64,000 bases of DNA, taken from Maricaulis sp. Lineage in GTDB: Bacteria; Pseudomonadota; Alphaproteobacteria; Caulobacterales; Maricaulaceae. A program made the position numbers and the translations under genes. Shown piece after piece: positions 47,974-56,205 of this stretch; the stretch's first letter is position 1; each line of letters begins with the position of its first letter. The notes beneath the pieces are model-generated. The model was not told the DNA's origin. It did no database searches and worked only from the letters and a program-made list of their open reading frames with translations. The stretch spans positions 1-64,000 of the forward strand of contig JAEPND010000002.1 in assembly GCA_017643585.1 (NCBI GenBank), in the 5' to 3' direction.

Positions 47974-48044
47974 TTATCTTCCCCTTTGGGGAAGTGCCGT
48001 AACGAAGTAGAGGCGAAGGGGGCGAGCGAAGCGAGCTGACCACC
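47974..48044. repeat. Dispersed intergenic repeat, copy C
   Basis: It begins TATCTTCCCCTTTGGGGAAG, then TGCCGTAACGAAGTAGAGGC, GAAGGGGGCGAGCG and AAGCGAGCTGACC. It matches the left half of copy B closely; the right half is missing. Confidence 0.75.
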
Positions 48045-48076
48045 GGCAACAGGGGGCCAGATCGTAATCACCCAAC

Positions 48077-48373
48077 CTACTTTCGAACCTTGTAGGTTTG
48101 GAGGGCTCCGGCCAACACCAAATACGCAAAGACGACAACAACATAGATCGCAATGGCGAAATCGGGAAAGCGGTCCATGGCGAACGACAATCCGTATATT
48201 GATCCGAGCCCGATCAGGATGATCGTAAAGCCGTGGGTACGCTTCAATCGAGCTCCGCATGACCTGCACTGCGTTCCAAATAAATTGAAGAAGCCACGCG
48301 ACCCAAATCTGTCTCGCTGAGATCTTGGGATAGGCGTTCCACACTTTGGGCAATCCAAATGGGACCGGTCCAT
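48077..48373 (-). CDS. Zinc-ribbon membrane protein, unknown
   Basis: 98 aa. The N-terminal half has two CxxC knuckles (CPKCG at 8-12 and CRSCG at about 36-40), predicted to bind one zinc. Two membrane helices follow (about 50-65 and 72-90). No family name is recognised. It starts 3 bases after the hemB stop on the same strand, so it may be read through from hemB. Confidence 0.6.
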   Translation of the reverse strand: MDRSHLDCPKCGTPIPRSQRDRFGSRGFFNLFGTQCRSCGARLKRTHGFTIILIGLGSIYGLSFAMDRFPDFAIAIYVVVVFAYLVLAGALQTYKVRK

Positions 48374-48376
48374 AGG

Positions 48377-49357
48377 TTAAGCCCCCAGCGCCCGCGCAGC
48401 CCACGGGGCGAAATACGTGATAATCCCGCTGGCACCGGCGCGTTTGAAGCTCATCAGGCTTTCCAGCATGACGCGTTCTCCGTCGATCCAGCCGTTCTGG
48501 GCGCCGGCCTGGATCATCGCGTATTCGCCGGAGACCTGGAAGGCATAGACCGGGACGGCGAAGTTTTCGGTGAGGGCGTGGACGATATCCAGATAGGGCA
48601 GGCCGGGTTTGACCATGACCATGTCGGCACCCTCGGCGATATCGAGTTCAACCTCGCGCAGGGCTTCGGCCGCATTGGCCGGATCCATCTGATAGGTCTT
48701 CTTGTCGCCCTTGAGCGCGGCTGCCGAACCAATCGCCTCGCGATAGGGGCCGTAAAAACCCGACGCGTATTTGGCAGCATAGGAGAGGATCATCGTGTTG
48801 TGATGGCCGTGGCTTTCCAGCGCCTCGCGGATGACGCCAATGCGGCCATCCATCATGTCGGACGGGGCGACAACGTCACAGCCGGATTCGGCCTGCAACA
48901 GGGCCTGACCGACCAGCATTTCCACTGTCGCGTCATTGGCGACATAGTCTCCGTCCAGCAATCCGTCATGGCCATGCGTGGTGAAGGGATCGAGCGCCAC
49001 ATCACAGATCACACCGACATTGGGCGCGGCATCCTTGATGGTCTTGATCGCCCGGGGAATGAGTCCGTCCGGATTGAGCGCCTCGCTGCCCTCGTCATCC
49101 TTTTTCGAGGGATCGATGTGCGGGAAGAGGGCGATGGCCGGGATGCCGAGCATCTCCGCATCCTTTGCTGCGGTTGCCAGCGCTTTCAGGGACAGTCTTT
49201 CCACACCTGGCATGGCGGCCACGGGTTCGACCGGATCAGCCGTATCGGACACCACCACCGACCAGATGAGATCATTCACCGTCAGTGTCTTTTCCTGCAC
49301 AAGGCGTCGGGACCAGTCAGCCTGGCGGGTACGGCGAAGTCGTGTGGAAGGATACAT
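48377..49357 (-). CDS. hemB: Delta-aminolevulinic acid dehydratase (porphobilinogen synthase)
   Basis: 326 aa. It condenses two 5-aminolevulinate molecules into porphobilinogen. The two active-site Lys are in SYAAKYASGFYGPYREA and MVMVKPGLPYLD. The zinc-binding Cys cluster of the E. coli type is replaced by DVALDPFTTHGHDG, so this is a Mg-dependent form, as usual in alphaproteobacteria. Its substrate is made by HemA, encoded at 54310. The frame starts MYPSTRLRRTR. Confidence 0.95.
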   Translation of the reverse strand: MYPSTRLRRTRQADWSRRLVQEKTLTVNDLIWSVVVSDTADPVEPVAAMPGVERLSLKALATAAKDAEMLGIPAIALFPHIDPSKKDDEGSEALNPDGLIPRAIKTIKDAAPNVGVICDVALDPFTTHGHDGLLDGDYVANDATVEMLVGQALLQAESGCDVVAPSDMMDGRIGVIREALESHGHHNTMILSYAAKYASGFYGPYREAIGSAAALKGDKKTYQMDPANAAEALREVELDIAEGADMVMVKPGLPYLDIVHALTENFAVPVYAFQVSGEYAMIQAGAQNGWIDGERVMLESLMSFKRAGASGIITYFAPWAARALGA

Positions 49358-49622
49358 GTCGGTGTCCGGCGCGGTTGTGATTCAGTGTTCTGGTAACTGG
49401 ATACGGGATCAGGGGATAGTGTGGCAAACCCGCTCAGGTGCCTGGTCGCAACTTCCTGAACAGATCATGCGCATTGTGCAGTGCAGCGGAATAGCTGTTT
49501 CCCGTCGGGGCTGATGGCAGCGTAGTTATGCCGGATCGCGCCCATGCAACAAACGAAACTTGCCCCGCGGGTCAAGCCGCGATAGCTCTCCGCCCAACGC
49601 AAGCAAATCATGGAGCGCCGCC
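49358..49622. other. Divergent intergenic region, no gene seen
   Basis: 265 bases between hemB (minus) and the valine operon (plus). It must hold both promoters. I see no convincing -35/-10 pair, hairpin or coding frame. The last bases carry GGAG at 49612-49615, the ribosome site for the GTG at 49623. Confidence 0.4.
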
Positions 49623-50759
49623 GTGCACTTCTCTCTCACCGAAGACCAGTCCCTGATCCGCGATATGGCGCGCAAATTTGCTGATGACCGGCTCAAGCCG
49701 AACGCAGCACATTGGGATGAAGAGAAGATTTTCCCTGTCGATGTGATGCGCGAAGCCGCCGAGCTGGGCTTTGCCGGAATTTACACGCGCGAGGATGTGG
49801 GCGGTTCCAACCTGACCCGCCTGGATGCGGCGCTGATCTTTGAAGAGCTGTCGCGCGGCTGTGTCGCGACAGCGGCCTTCCTGTCCATCCACAATATGTG
49901 TGCGTGGATGATCGACACCTGGGGCAATGAGGAACAGCGCCAGCGTTTCCTGCCGGGCATGATGACGATGGACAAGATCGCGTCTTATTGCCTGACCGAG
50001 CCGGGTGCCGGTTCTGACGCTGCCAGCCTGCGCACCAAGGCCAAGCGTGATGGCGATCATTACATTCTCAATGGTTCCAAGGCGTTCATTTCCGGCGCGG
50101 GTACGTCGGATTATTACGTCGTGATGTGCCGGACGGGTGATGATGGCCCGAAGGGCGTCTCTACCGTCGTGGTCGAGAAGGACACACCCGGCCTCAGCTT
50201 TGGCGCGAATGAGAAGAAAATGGGCTGGAATGCCCAGCCGACACGCGTCGTCACGTTTGAGGACTGCCGCGTCCCGGTCGCCAACCGTCTCGCCGATGAG
50301 GGCATGGGCTTCACCCTGGCGATGAATGGCCTCAATGGTGGCCGTATCAATATCGGTGCCTGCTCGCTGGGCGGTGCGACCGAGGCGTTCGAGACTGCCA
50401 AGGAATACGTCCACACCCGCAAGCAATTCGGTCGTGAGCTGGCCCAGTTCCAGGTCACCCAGTTCAAGCTGGCCGACATGGCGACCGAGCTCGATGCCTC
50501 GCGCCTGATGCTCTATCGCGCGGCAGCGGCACTCGATACCAAGGACCCGATGGCGGCGCAGTATAGCGCCATGGCCAAGCGGTTTGCGACGGACACCTGT
50601 TTCGACGTCGCCAACCAGGCCCTGCAGCTGCACGGCGGTTACGGTTATCTGAAAGACTATCCGCTCGAGCGCATCGTGCGTGACCTGCGTGTCCACCAGA
50701 TCCTTGAAGGCACGAATGAAATCATGCGAGTGATCATCGCCAAGCAATTGACCGCATAA
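49623..50759 (+). CDS. Acyl-CoA dehydrogenase, isobutyryl-CoA type (valine pathway)
   Basis: 378 aa from GTG with GGAG 7 bases upstream. This FAD enzyme oxidises acyl-CoA to enoyl-CoA. Motifs are [20 protein letters not shown]-like [14 protein letters not shown], and near the C-terminus [20 protein letters not shown] and [11 protein letters not shown]. The catalytic base is expected to be the Glu in LEGTNE. Context (HIBYL-CoA hydrolase and 3-hydroxyisobutyrate dehydrogenase downstream) points to isobutyryl-CoA dehydrogenase. Butyryl- or branched-chain variants are also possible. Confidence 0.87.
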   Translation: MHFSLTEDQSLIRDMARKFADDRLKPNAAHWDEEKIFPVDVMREAAELGFAGIYTREDVGGSNLTRLDAALIFEELSRGCVATAAFLSIHNMCAWMIDTWGNEEQRQRFLPGMMTMDKIASYCLTEPGAGSDAASLRTKAKRDGDHYILNGSKAFISGAGTSDYYVVMCRTGDDGPKGVSTVVVEKDTPGLSFGANEKKMGWNAQPTRVVTFEDCRVPVANRLADEGMGFTLAMNGLNGGRINIGACSLGGATEAFETAKEYVHTRKQFGRELAQFQVTQFKLADMATELDASRLMLYRAAAALDTKDPMAAQYSAMAKRFATDTCFDVANQALQLHGGYGYLKDYPLERIVRDLRVHQILEGTNEIMRVIIAKQLTA

Positions 50760-50770
50760 AGGAGAGCGCC

Positions 50771-51196
50771 ATGGGCGAAGAGACCGGGGCCAGCGAGCCA
50801 AAGAGCTTTGACACCACCCTGGAGGCCTTCGCCCAGGCCTGTGCCGATGCGGAAGAGGGCATTGTGCCCGAACAGCCCATGGTCGGTATCGTTCTGGACG
50901 CCAAGGACGAGTTCGGCGCGGATGAGCCCATGTCCGTCGAGGATGATGGCTGTCTGCGCTTAACCTTGCGTGTGGCTGCCAAGGACGGCGGTTTCATCGC
51001 ACTGTCCAAGACCACCTATGCGCCCAAGCAGGAGGTGAAGGTCGGTGATCTGGTCTGCTGGGTCCCGCTCAAACACGAAGCGGCCCTGGCCGAACAAGCC
51101 AATGACGAGCGTTTCGGCTGGATCGGCCTGGTTTTCGCCACCCTCGAACCGGACTGGGTCGAGGACGAGTGGGCGCTGAGGGAGTTTTATGAGTGA
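50771..51196 (+). CDS. Unknown acidic protein in valine operon
   Basis: 141 aa, acidic and soluble, with no membrane segment or signal. A beta-rich core (LRLTLRVAAKDGGFIALSK, then KVGDLVCWVPLKH) and a C-terminal FGWIGLVFATLEPDWV are visible. No family is recognised. It lies 11 bases after the acyl-CoA dehydrogenase and overlaps the next gene by 8 bases, so it belongs to the operon. Confidence 0.65.
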   Translation: MGEETGASEPKSFDTTLEAFAQACADAEEGIVPEQPMVGIVLDAKDEFGADEPMSVEDDGCLRLTLRVAAKDGGFIALSKTTYAPKQEVKVGDLVCWVPLKHEAALAEQANDERFGWIGLVFATLEPDWVEDEWALREFYE

Positions 51197-51647
51197 TCTG
51201 CTGACGGTGACCAGCAGTGGTCGCCGCAACTGGCTGTCATGGCTGGTCGCTGAAGAGGTTTATGCTTCTGGGTCTGATCGAGCGCGTTTGATCCGTTTGC
51301 GTCATTCATTCCAGCCTGCCGTCGCCCCGCTGGCGGATGAGTTTACGCATTCGCATTGGCGAGAGGTCCCCCTGGACGAAGCGAGGCTTCTGGCAGCGGA
51401 CCGGGCCAAGAAAGGGATCGCCTATAACTCGTTTGCTCTGCCGAGGCGTTTGTTGTCCCATCCACGGGTGAACAGCTTTTTTGCTGATTTCTCGGACGCG
51501 GCACGTGCCTTTACGAACTGGGGAGAGATCATCGGGGGTGGATGTAGTGGCGGCTGGCAACCTTTCACGCAATCCACTTTCGACCTCGCCGTTGGTGTAG
51601 TAGACGGCAAGAAAATTGGAATCTTCTGCATCGAAGACGAGGACTGA
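51189..51647 (+). CDS. Unknown protein in valine operon
   Basis: 152 aa, soluble, Trp- and Phe-containing. No motif is recognised; a glycine-rich IIGGGCSGGWQPF stretch is near residue 115. Codon use is slightly weaker than in flanking genes. It overlaps the previous gene by 8 bases and ends 3 bases before the hydrolase. Confidence 0.58.
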   Translation: MSDLLTVTSSGRRNWLSWLVAEEVYASGSDRARLIRLRHSFQPAVAPLADEFTHSHWREVPLDEARLLAADRAKKGIAYNSFALPRRLLSHPRVNSFFADFSDAARAFTNWGEIIGGGCSGGWQPFTQSTFDLAVGVVDGKKIGIFCIEDED

Positions 51648-51650
51648 ACC

Positions 51651-52721
51651 TTGACTGACAAACCCGAAATCATCGCCCGCAAGACCGGTCAGCTTGGCCG
51701 GATCACGCTCAATCGTCCCAAGGCGCTCAATGCGCTGACGCATCCAATGTGTCTGATGATGATCGAGGCGCTGGAGAGCTGGCGCAATGATGACGACGTG
51801 AAGGCGATCGTCGTCGATGGCGCGGGCGAGAAGGGCTTTTGCGCAGGCGGCGATATCCTCAAGCTGCATGACAGCGGCCAGGCGGGTAATGATGATGCCT
51901 GGCTGTTCTGGCGTGACGAGTATCGTCTCAACACGCTGATTTACCATTATCCCAAACCCTATGTGGCGCTGATCGACGGCATCACCATGGGCGGCGGTGT
52001 TGGGGTCTCTGTACACGGCTCCCACCGTGTTGCAGGCGACCGCACGATGTTTGCCATGCCGGAGACCGGTATCGGTTTCCACCCGGATGTGGGCGGGGCC
52101 TATTTCCTGCCGCGTCTGGCTGGCGAGATCGGCACCTGGATGGGGCTGACGGGCGCTCGTCTCAAGGCTGCTGACGCCGTGGCGTCGGGCCTCGCGACCC
52201 ATTACTGCCCGTCCAGCCTGTATGATGCGCTGGTCGCAGCGCTGGAAAGCGCAGACCTTTCCGATGACGACGCGCTGGAAGTCCTGCTGGAAGAGTTTTC
52301 CGGCGATCCGGGCGATAGCGATCTGGCGCATACGCGCGGCCTGATCGATGCAGCCTTTGCCGGAAATCGGGTCGAGGAGATCCTCGCGCGCATCCAGGGC
52401 GCCGGGGATGGCTGGTCGACAAAACAGGCGAAAATCCTGTCTTCCAAATCCCCGACCGCGTTGAAGCTCACGCTGGCAGCGCTGCGCAAGGGCGCGGACC
52501 TGTCCTTTGAAGATGTCATGCGCCAGGACCTGCGCGCGTCGAGCTGGTGCCTGAAGAGCAAGGATTTCTATGAGGGCGTGCGCGCCGTCATTATCGACAA
52601 GGACAATGCACCGGTCTGGGATCCGTCCACGCTGGCCAGCGTCAATGACAATGATATCGCCGAGGCGTTTGAACCCCTCGACGCAGACCATGAAATGACC
52701 TTCCTGGGCAACGACGCTTAA
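51651..52721 (+). CDS. 3-hydroxyisobutyryl-CoA hydrolase
   Basis: 356 aa, from TTG with ACGAGGA upstream. It belongs to the crotonase superfamily but is longer than enoyl-CoA hydratases, as in HIBYL-CoA hydrolases. Oxyanion loops GFCAGGDILKLHD and GITMGGGVGVSVHG, catalytic Glu region MPETGIGFHPDVGGAYFL. It releases 3-hydroxyisobutyrate from its CoA ester in valine breakdown; the next gene encodes the following step. It may also act on 3-hydroxypropionyl-CoA. Confidence 0.88.
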   Translation: MTDKPEIIARKTGQLGRITLNRPKALNALTHPMCLMMIEALESWRNDDDVKAIVVDGAGEKGFCAGGDILKLHDSGQAGNDDAWLFWRDEYRLNTLIYHYPKPYVALIDGITMGGGVGVSVHGSHRVAGDRTMFAMPETGIGFHPDVGGAYFLPRLAGEIGTWMGLTGARLKAADAVASGLATHYCPSSLYDALVAALESADLSDDDALEVLLEEFSGDPGDSDLAHTRGLIDAAFAGNRVEEILARIQGAGDGWSTKQAKILSSKSPTALKLTLAALRKGADLSFEDVMRQDLRASSWCLKSKDFYEGVRAVIIDKDNAPVWDPSTLASVNDNDIAEAFEPLDADHEMTFLGNDA

Positions 52722-52745
52722 GGACAGGCAAGGGGAGAATACGAG

Positions 52746-53639
52746 ATGGCGACGATCGCTTTTATCGGCCTGGGCAATATGGGCTCGGGCATGGCTGCCA
52801 ATCTGGTCAAGGCCGGACATGATGTGAAGGCGTTCGACCTGTCCGACGTTGCTGTGGCTCAGGCAGTGGAGCAGGGCGCGTCAGCCGCCGGATCTGCGGC
52901 CGATGCCGTTTCCGGTACGGATGCCGTTGTCACCATGCTGCCCGCAGGCAAGCATGTGCGCGCGGTCTATGAAGGCCAGGTCTTCCCGTCCGCCGCGCCC
53001 GGTACGCTCTTCCTGGATTGCTCCACGATCGACGTCGACAGCGCGCGCCATGTTGGTGGTGCAGCCGTCGACAAGGGCTTCAAATTCGTCGACGCGCCGG
53101 TCTCCGGCGGTGTCGCAGCGGCCACGGGCGGCACGCTGACCTTCATGGTCGGTGGTTCCGCAGGCGATTTTGCCGCCGCCGAGCCGTTCCTGCAGGCCAT
53201 GGGCAAGGCTGTGATCCATGCCGGTGATACCGGTGCGGGACAGGCCGCCAAGATCTGTAACAACATGCTGCTGGCCATCACCATGATCGGCACGTGTGAG
53301 GCCTTTGCCCTGGCGGACAAGCTGGGTCTCGACCAGCAGAAATTCTTCGATATCTCGTCCAAGGCGTCTGGCCAGTCCTGGTCCATGACCAGCTATTGCC
53401 CGGTGCCGGGCCCGATCCCGACCACGCCGGCCAATAATGACTATCAACCGGGCTTTGCCACGGCGATGATGCTGAAGGATCTCAAGCTGGCCCAGGATGC
53501 CGCGCAAAGCGCCGGCGCGTCCACGCCGCTGGGTGCCCAGGCCGAGGCGCTCTATGCGATGTTCGATAATCTGGGCGGTCGTGACAAAGACTTTTCAGGT
53601 ATTTACGAGCTATTGATAGGAAGTTGGGGTAAAAATTAA
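52746..53639 (+). CDS. mmsB: 3-hydroxyisobutyrate dehydrogenase
   Basis: 297 aa. It oxidises 3-hydroxyisobutyrate to methylmalonate semialdehyde with NAD. Motifs: FIGLGNMGSGMAANL with AFDLS (Asp favours NAD), DAPVSGGVAAATGGTLTFM, and the catalytic Lys in GQAAKICNNMLLA. The C-terminal NDYQPGFATAMMLKDLKLA matches HIBADH closely. GGGGAG precedes the ATG. It ends the valine operon. Confidence 0.92.
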   Translation: MATIAFIGLGNMGSGMAANLVKAGHDVKAFDLSDVAVAQAVEQGASAAGSAADAVSGTDAVVTMLPAGKHVRAVYEGQVFPSAAPGTLFLDCSTIDVDSARHVGGAAVDKGFKFVDAPVSGGVAAATGGTLTFMVGGSAGDFAAAEPFLQAMGKAVIHAGDTGAGQAAKICNNMLLAITMIGTCEAFALADKLGLDQQKFFDISSKASGQSWSMTSYCPVPGPIPTTPANNDYQPGFATAMMLKDLKLAQDAAQSAGASTPLGAQAEALYAMFDNLGGRDKDFSGIYELLIGSWGKN

Positions 53640-53706
53640 GCGGTTTTTAGAGCTTTGCGTTTAGCATTCCATCCAAAGATCAAAAAGATCGGGTGGAGTA
53701 CAGACC

Positions 53707-54198
53707 ATGGCATTGGCTGAAAGCGTAACGCCGCAGGCAGGACCGCAGGCAGAATATCTCGAACTTCTTCAACTGGTTGAGCGTTTGCATCGCCAGCTTC
53801 TTGATGTCGTCAAGGATGAGCTGGATCGCGAAGGGCTCGAAGATGTGAACAGCGTGCAGGCGCTGCTGTTGTTCAACATTGGTGACCAGGAGCTCACTGC
53901 GGGCGAGCTGCGGACACGTGGCCATTATCTGGGCTCCAACGTTTCCTATAACCTCAAGAAGCTTGTTGATGCCGGTTACATCCGCCACGAGCGTTCTTCC
54001 ACGGATCGCCGCTCTGTGCGTGTCAGCCTGACCGAGAGTGGTCACGCGGTGCGCGAGCAGCTCAACGAACTCTTCGCCCGCCAGGCCGGATCCCTCCATC
54101 CGGTTGGCGGTGTCGAAGGTGAAACCCTGCCGACCGTGAATACGGCATTGACCCGTATTGAGCGTTTCTGGGCCGATCACATCCGCTTCCGGATGTAA
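53707..54198 (+). CDS. MarR-family winged-helix regulator, LdtR-like
   Basis: 163 aa. The winged helix (about 45-115) shows DVNSVQALLLFNIGDQELTA then RGHYLGSNVSYNLKKLVDAG and a wing with RSSTDRRSVRVSLTE. This strongly resembles LdtR of Liberibacter and its rhizobial homologues, which regulate cell-wall and stress genes. It lies directly upstream of hemA, an arrangement I recall in related alphaproteobacteria. GTGGAG lies 10 bases before the ATG. Confidence 0.82.
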   Translation: MALAESVTPQAGPQAEYLELLQLVERLHRQLLDVVKDELDREGLEDVNSVQALLLFNIGDQELTAGELRTRGHYLGSNVSYNLKKLVDAGYIRHERSSTDRRSVRVSLTESGHAVREQLNELFARQAGSLHPVGGVEGETLPTVNTALTRIERFWADHIRFRM

Positions 54199-54220
54199 TC
54201 ACTGTAAAAAATTCAGGGTG

Positions 54221-54260
54221 CGGCGCTTCGTCTATTCGCCGAAGCGCCGTTAACAGTTTA
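54221..54260 (+). terminator. Probable terminator after the ldtR-like gene
   Basis: CGGCGCTTCG (54221-54230) and CGAAGCGCCG (54240-54249) form a 10-bp stem with a 9-base loop. The downstream sequence is only moderately T-rich (TTAACAGTTTATA), so termination may be partial. Confidence 0.55.
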
Positions 54261-54300
54261 TATCCAGACTCAGTTCCCACTGAGCGGGACAGACTGTTAA
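54250..54300 (+). promoter_or_regulatory. Structured leader just upstream of hemA
   Basis: Perfect 8-bp arms TTAACAGT (54250-54257) and ACTGTTAA (54293-54300) enclose a perfect 6-bp hairpin CTCAGT tccc ACTGAG (54269-54284). The structure ends 9 bases before the hemA ATG, next to the GAGG ribosome site. It could be a transcription-factor palindrome or an RNA element controlling hemA. Confidence 0.5.
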
Positions 54301-54309
54301 GAGGCACCC

Positions 54310-55539
54310 ATGAATTACGAAGCCGCATTCGATTCAGCTGTACGTCGTGTAAAGGCCGAGGGCCGTTACCGCGTGTTTGCCAATCTCATGCGCAAAAAGG
54401 GTGATTTTCCCAACGCACGCTGGCGCACGCCCGATGGCGATGTGCGCGATGTTACGGTCTGGTGCTCCAATGATTATCTGGGCATGGGACAGATCCCGTG
54501 TGTCGTCGAATCGATGAAATCCGCGATCGATGAGGTTGGTTCCGGCGCCGGCGGAACTCGCAATATTTCCGGCACCACGCATTATCATGTCGAGCTTGAG
54601 CACTCTCTCGCCGATCTGCACCGCAAGGATGCGGCGCTTCTGTTTACCTCCGGCTACATCGCCAATGAGGCCACGCTGGCTACGCTGGGCAAGATCCTTC
54701 CGGGCCTGATCATTTTCTCCGACGAGCTGAACCACGCCTCGATGATCGAGGGTGTGAAGGGCGCGCGCTGCGAGAAGCACGTCTGGCGTCACAATGACAT
54801 TGAACACCTAGAAGAGCTGCTCAAGGTGGCTCCGATCGATGCGCCCAAGGTTATCGCCTTCGAGAGTGTCTACTCCATGGATGGCGATATCGGGCCGATC
54901 GAGGCCGTGTGCGACCTGGCAGAGAAGTACAATGCGCTGACCTATCTGGATGAAGTGCACGCAGTCGGGCTTTATGGCCTGCGTGGTGCGGGCATCGCCG
55001 AGCGTGACGGGTTGATGCATCGCGTCGACATAATTGAGGGCACGCTGGGCAAGGCCTTTGGCGTTATGGGCGGCTACATCGCTGCTGACGGCGCCATTGT
55101 TGACGCCATCCGCTCGATGGCGCCGGGTTTCATCTTTACGACCGCGCTGCCGCCTTCGCTGGCCGCCGGCGCTCGTACGAGTGTGGAATATCTGAAATCA
55201 AGCAACCACTTGCGTGAGAAGCACCAGGAACGCGCCGCGACCCTGAAACAGCGCCTGGCCGATGCCGGTTATCCGGTCATGCCGTCTGTGACGCATATCG
55301 TGCCGGTAAAGGTCGGTGACCCGGTCCTGTGTAAACGCATTACCGATCGCCTGCTGGAAGACCACGGCATTTATGTCCAGCCGATCAATTATCCAACGGT
55401 TCCGCGTGGGACAGAGCGCCTGCGTCTAACACCGACGCCGCTGCATACCGACGAGATGTTCGACCAGCTTATTCGTGCCCTGGACCAGGTCTGGGAAGAA
55501 GCATCCGCGGAAGGCCAGGACGGCCTGGCTCGCGCCTGA
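54310..55539 (+). CDS. hemA: 5-aminolevulinate synthase
   Basis: 409 aa. This PLP enzyme joins glycine and succinyl-CoA to give 5-aminolevulinate, the first haem step in alphaproteobacteria and mitochondria. Features: [47 protein letters not shown] with the PLP-binding Asp, and the PLP Lys in [12 protein letters not shown]. It is full length. A structured leader precedes it, and a small conserved gene follows 12 bases later. Confidence 0.96.
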   Translation: MNYEAAFDSAVRRVKAEGRYRVFANLMRKKGDFPNARWRTPDGDVRDVTVWCSNDYLGMGQIPCVVESMKSAIDEVGSGAGGTRNISGTTHYHVELEHSLADLHRKDAALLFTSGYIANEATLATLGKILPGLIIFSDELNHASMIEGVKGARCEKHVWRHNDIEHLEELLKVAPIDAPKVIAFESVYSMDGDIGPIEAVCDLAEKYNALTYLDEVHAVGLYGLRGAGIAERDGLMHRVDIIEGTLGKAFGVMGGYIAADGAIVDAIRSMAPGFIFTTALPPSLAAGARTSVEYLKSSNHLREKHQERAATLKQRLADAGYPVMPSVTHIVPVKVGDPVLCKRITDRLLEDHGIYVQPINYPTVPRGTERLRLTPTPLHTDEMFDQLIRALDQVWEEASAEGQDGLARA

Positions 55540-55551
55540 TCGTGAGGCTGG

Positions 55552-55776
55552 ATGGCCGGTAACGACATCTATCTGGAAATCGTTGGCGTTGGCAAAGCGA
55601 TGCGTGTCGCGGCCGTTGACGCTGTGACCGGTGAGGAAGTCGTTTTCCAGGTTCCGGAGAAAACCAGCCGCGTGGAGATCGAGCGCCTCGCCATCGCCAA
55701 GCTGAGATGGAAGCAGGACAAGGACGCCAAGAAAAAACGGCCGGGTTCGAAGCCCGGCCGCGGTATTCAGGTTTGA
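55552..55776 (+). CDS. Small conserved protein downstream of hemA
   Basis: 74 aa. A short beta-rich N-terminal part (IYLEIVGVGKAMRVAAVDA, TGEEVVFQVP) is followed by a very basic tail (about 55-74, KQDKDAKKKRPGSKPGRG). It may be of the alphaproteobacterial DUF6898 type; I am not certain. The basic tail is encoded by DNA that also forms the mucR terminator on the other strand, so part of its sequence may be constrained by that. Confidence 0.65.
   Translation: MAGNDIYLEIVGVGKAMRVAAVDAVTGEEVVFQVPEKTSRVEIERLAIAKLRWKQDKDAKKKRPGSKPGRGIQV
55731..55760 (-). terminator. mucR terminator inside the neighbouring gene
   Basis: Read on the minus strand, CGGCCGGG/CCCGGCCG forms an 8-bp stem around a TTCGAAG-type loop and is followed by six T. 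It lies 26 bases past the mucR stop, within the last codons of the gene at 55552. Confidence 0.85.
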
Positions 55777-55785
55777 TCTTTCAGA

Positions 55786-56205
55786 TCAGGCCTTGGCGCC
55801 ACGACCCAGACCGATATCCTTGGCAAACTGAGAGCGCTTGCGAGAATAGGCGGGGGCGACCATCGGGTAGTCTGACGGAAGATTCCATTTCTGACGGTAT
55901 TCATCCGGTGACATGTTGTACTGGGAGCGCAAGTAGCGCTTGAGCATTTTCAGTTTCTTTCCGTCCTCAAGGCACACGATGTGATCGTCTGCGATGGACT
56001 TGGAAACAGGCACTGCAGGCTTGGCCTTTTGCTCCGCCTTTTCTTCGCTTAGGGAAACTCCGGTCATCGTGGAGTGAACAGACTTGATCAAGTCGGGAAC
56101 ATTCTCAGCCGGAACCGAGTTATGGGACAGATAGGATGAAACGATGTCCGTCGTCATCCGCAGGAGTTCTTCTCTGTCGATATCAGGCAGAGTGCTGTCA
56201 GTCAT
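55786..56205 (-). CDS. MucR/Ros-family transcriptional regulator with altered zinc site
   Basis: 139 aa. The C-terminal domain matches MucR: DDHIVCLEDGKKLKMLKRYL, then SPDEYRQKWNLPSDYPMVAP, and AYSRKRSQFAKDIGLG. MucR proteins bind AT-rich DNA and act as H-NS-like silencers controlling envelope, motility and cell-cycle genes. In the finger region only the first Cys remains; the usual two His are Tyr and Gln. The Met at 56205 (MTDSTLPD) begins the family's N-terminal oligomerisation region; the longer open frame upstream is not conserved-looking. An AT-rich region upstream probably holds its own operator. Confidence 0.9.
   Translation of the reverse strand: MTDSTLPDIDREELLRMTTDIVSSYLSHNSVPAENVPDLIKSVHSTMTGVSLSEEKAEQKAKPAVPVSKSIADDHIVCLEDGKKLKMLKRYLRSQYNMSPDEYRQKWNLPSDYPMVAPAYSRKRSQFAKDIGLGRGAKA

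Larger units (their letters stand above)
47488..48076. other. Gene-free repeat region
   Basis: 589 bases without a credible gene. They hold repeat copy B (47688-47820), a different palindromic repeat (47829-47952) and repeat copy C (47974-48044), almost end to end. The first 200 bases are AT-richer and show nothing clear beyond the likely promoter region of the membrane gene at 46987. Confidence 0.6.

Noticed and set aside
46858..48044. CRISPR array
   Set aside because: The repeats are few, long, unevenly spaced and palindromic with no constant spacer length, and no cas genes are present.
51306..52820. 504-aa open frame antisense to the hydrolase and its neighbour
   Set aside because: It crosses three plus-strand genes and has no recognisable domain.
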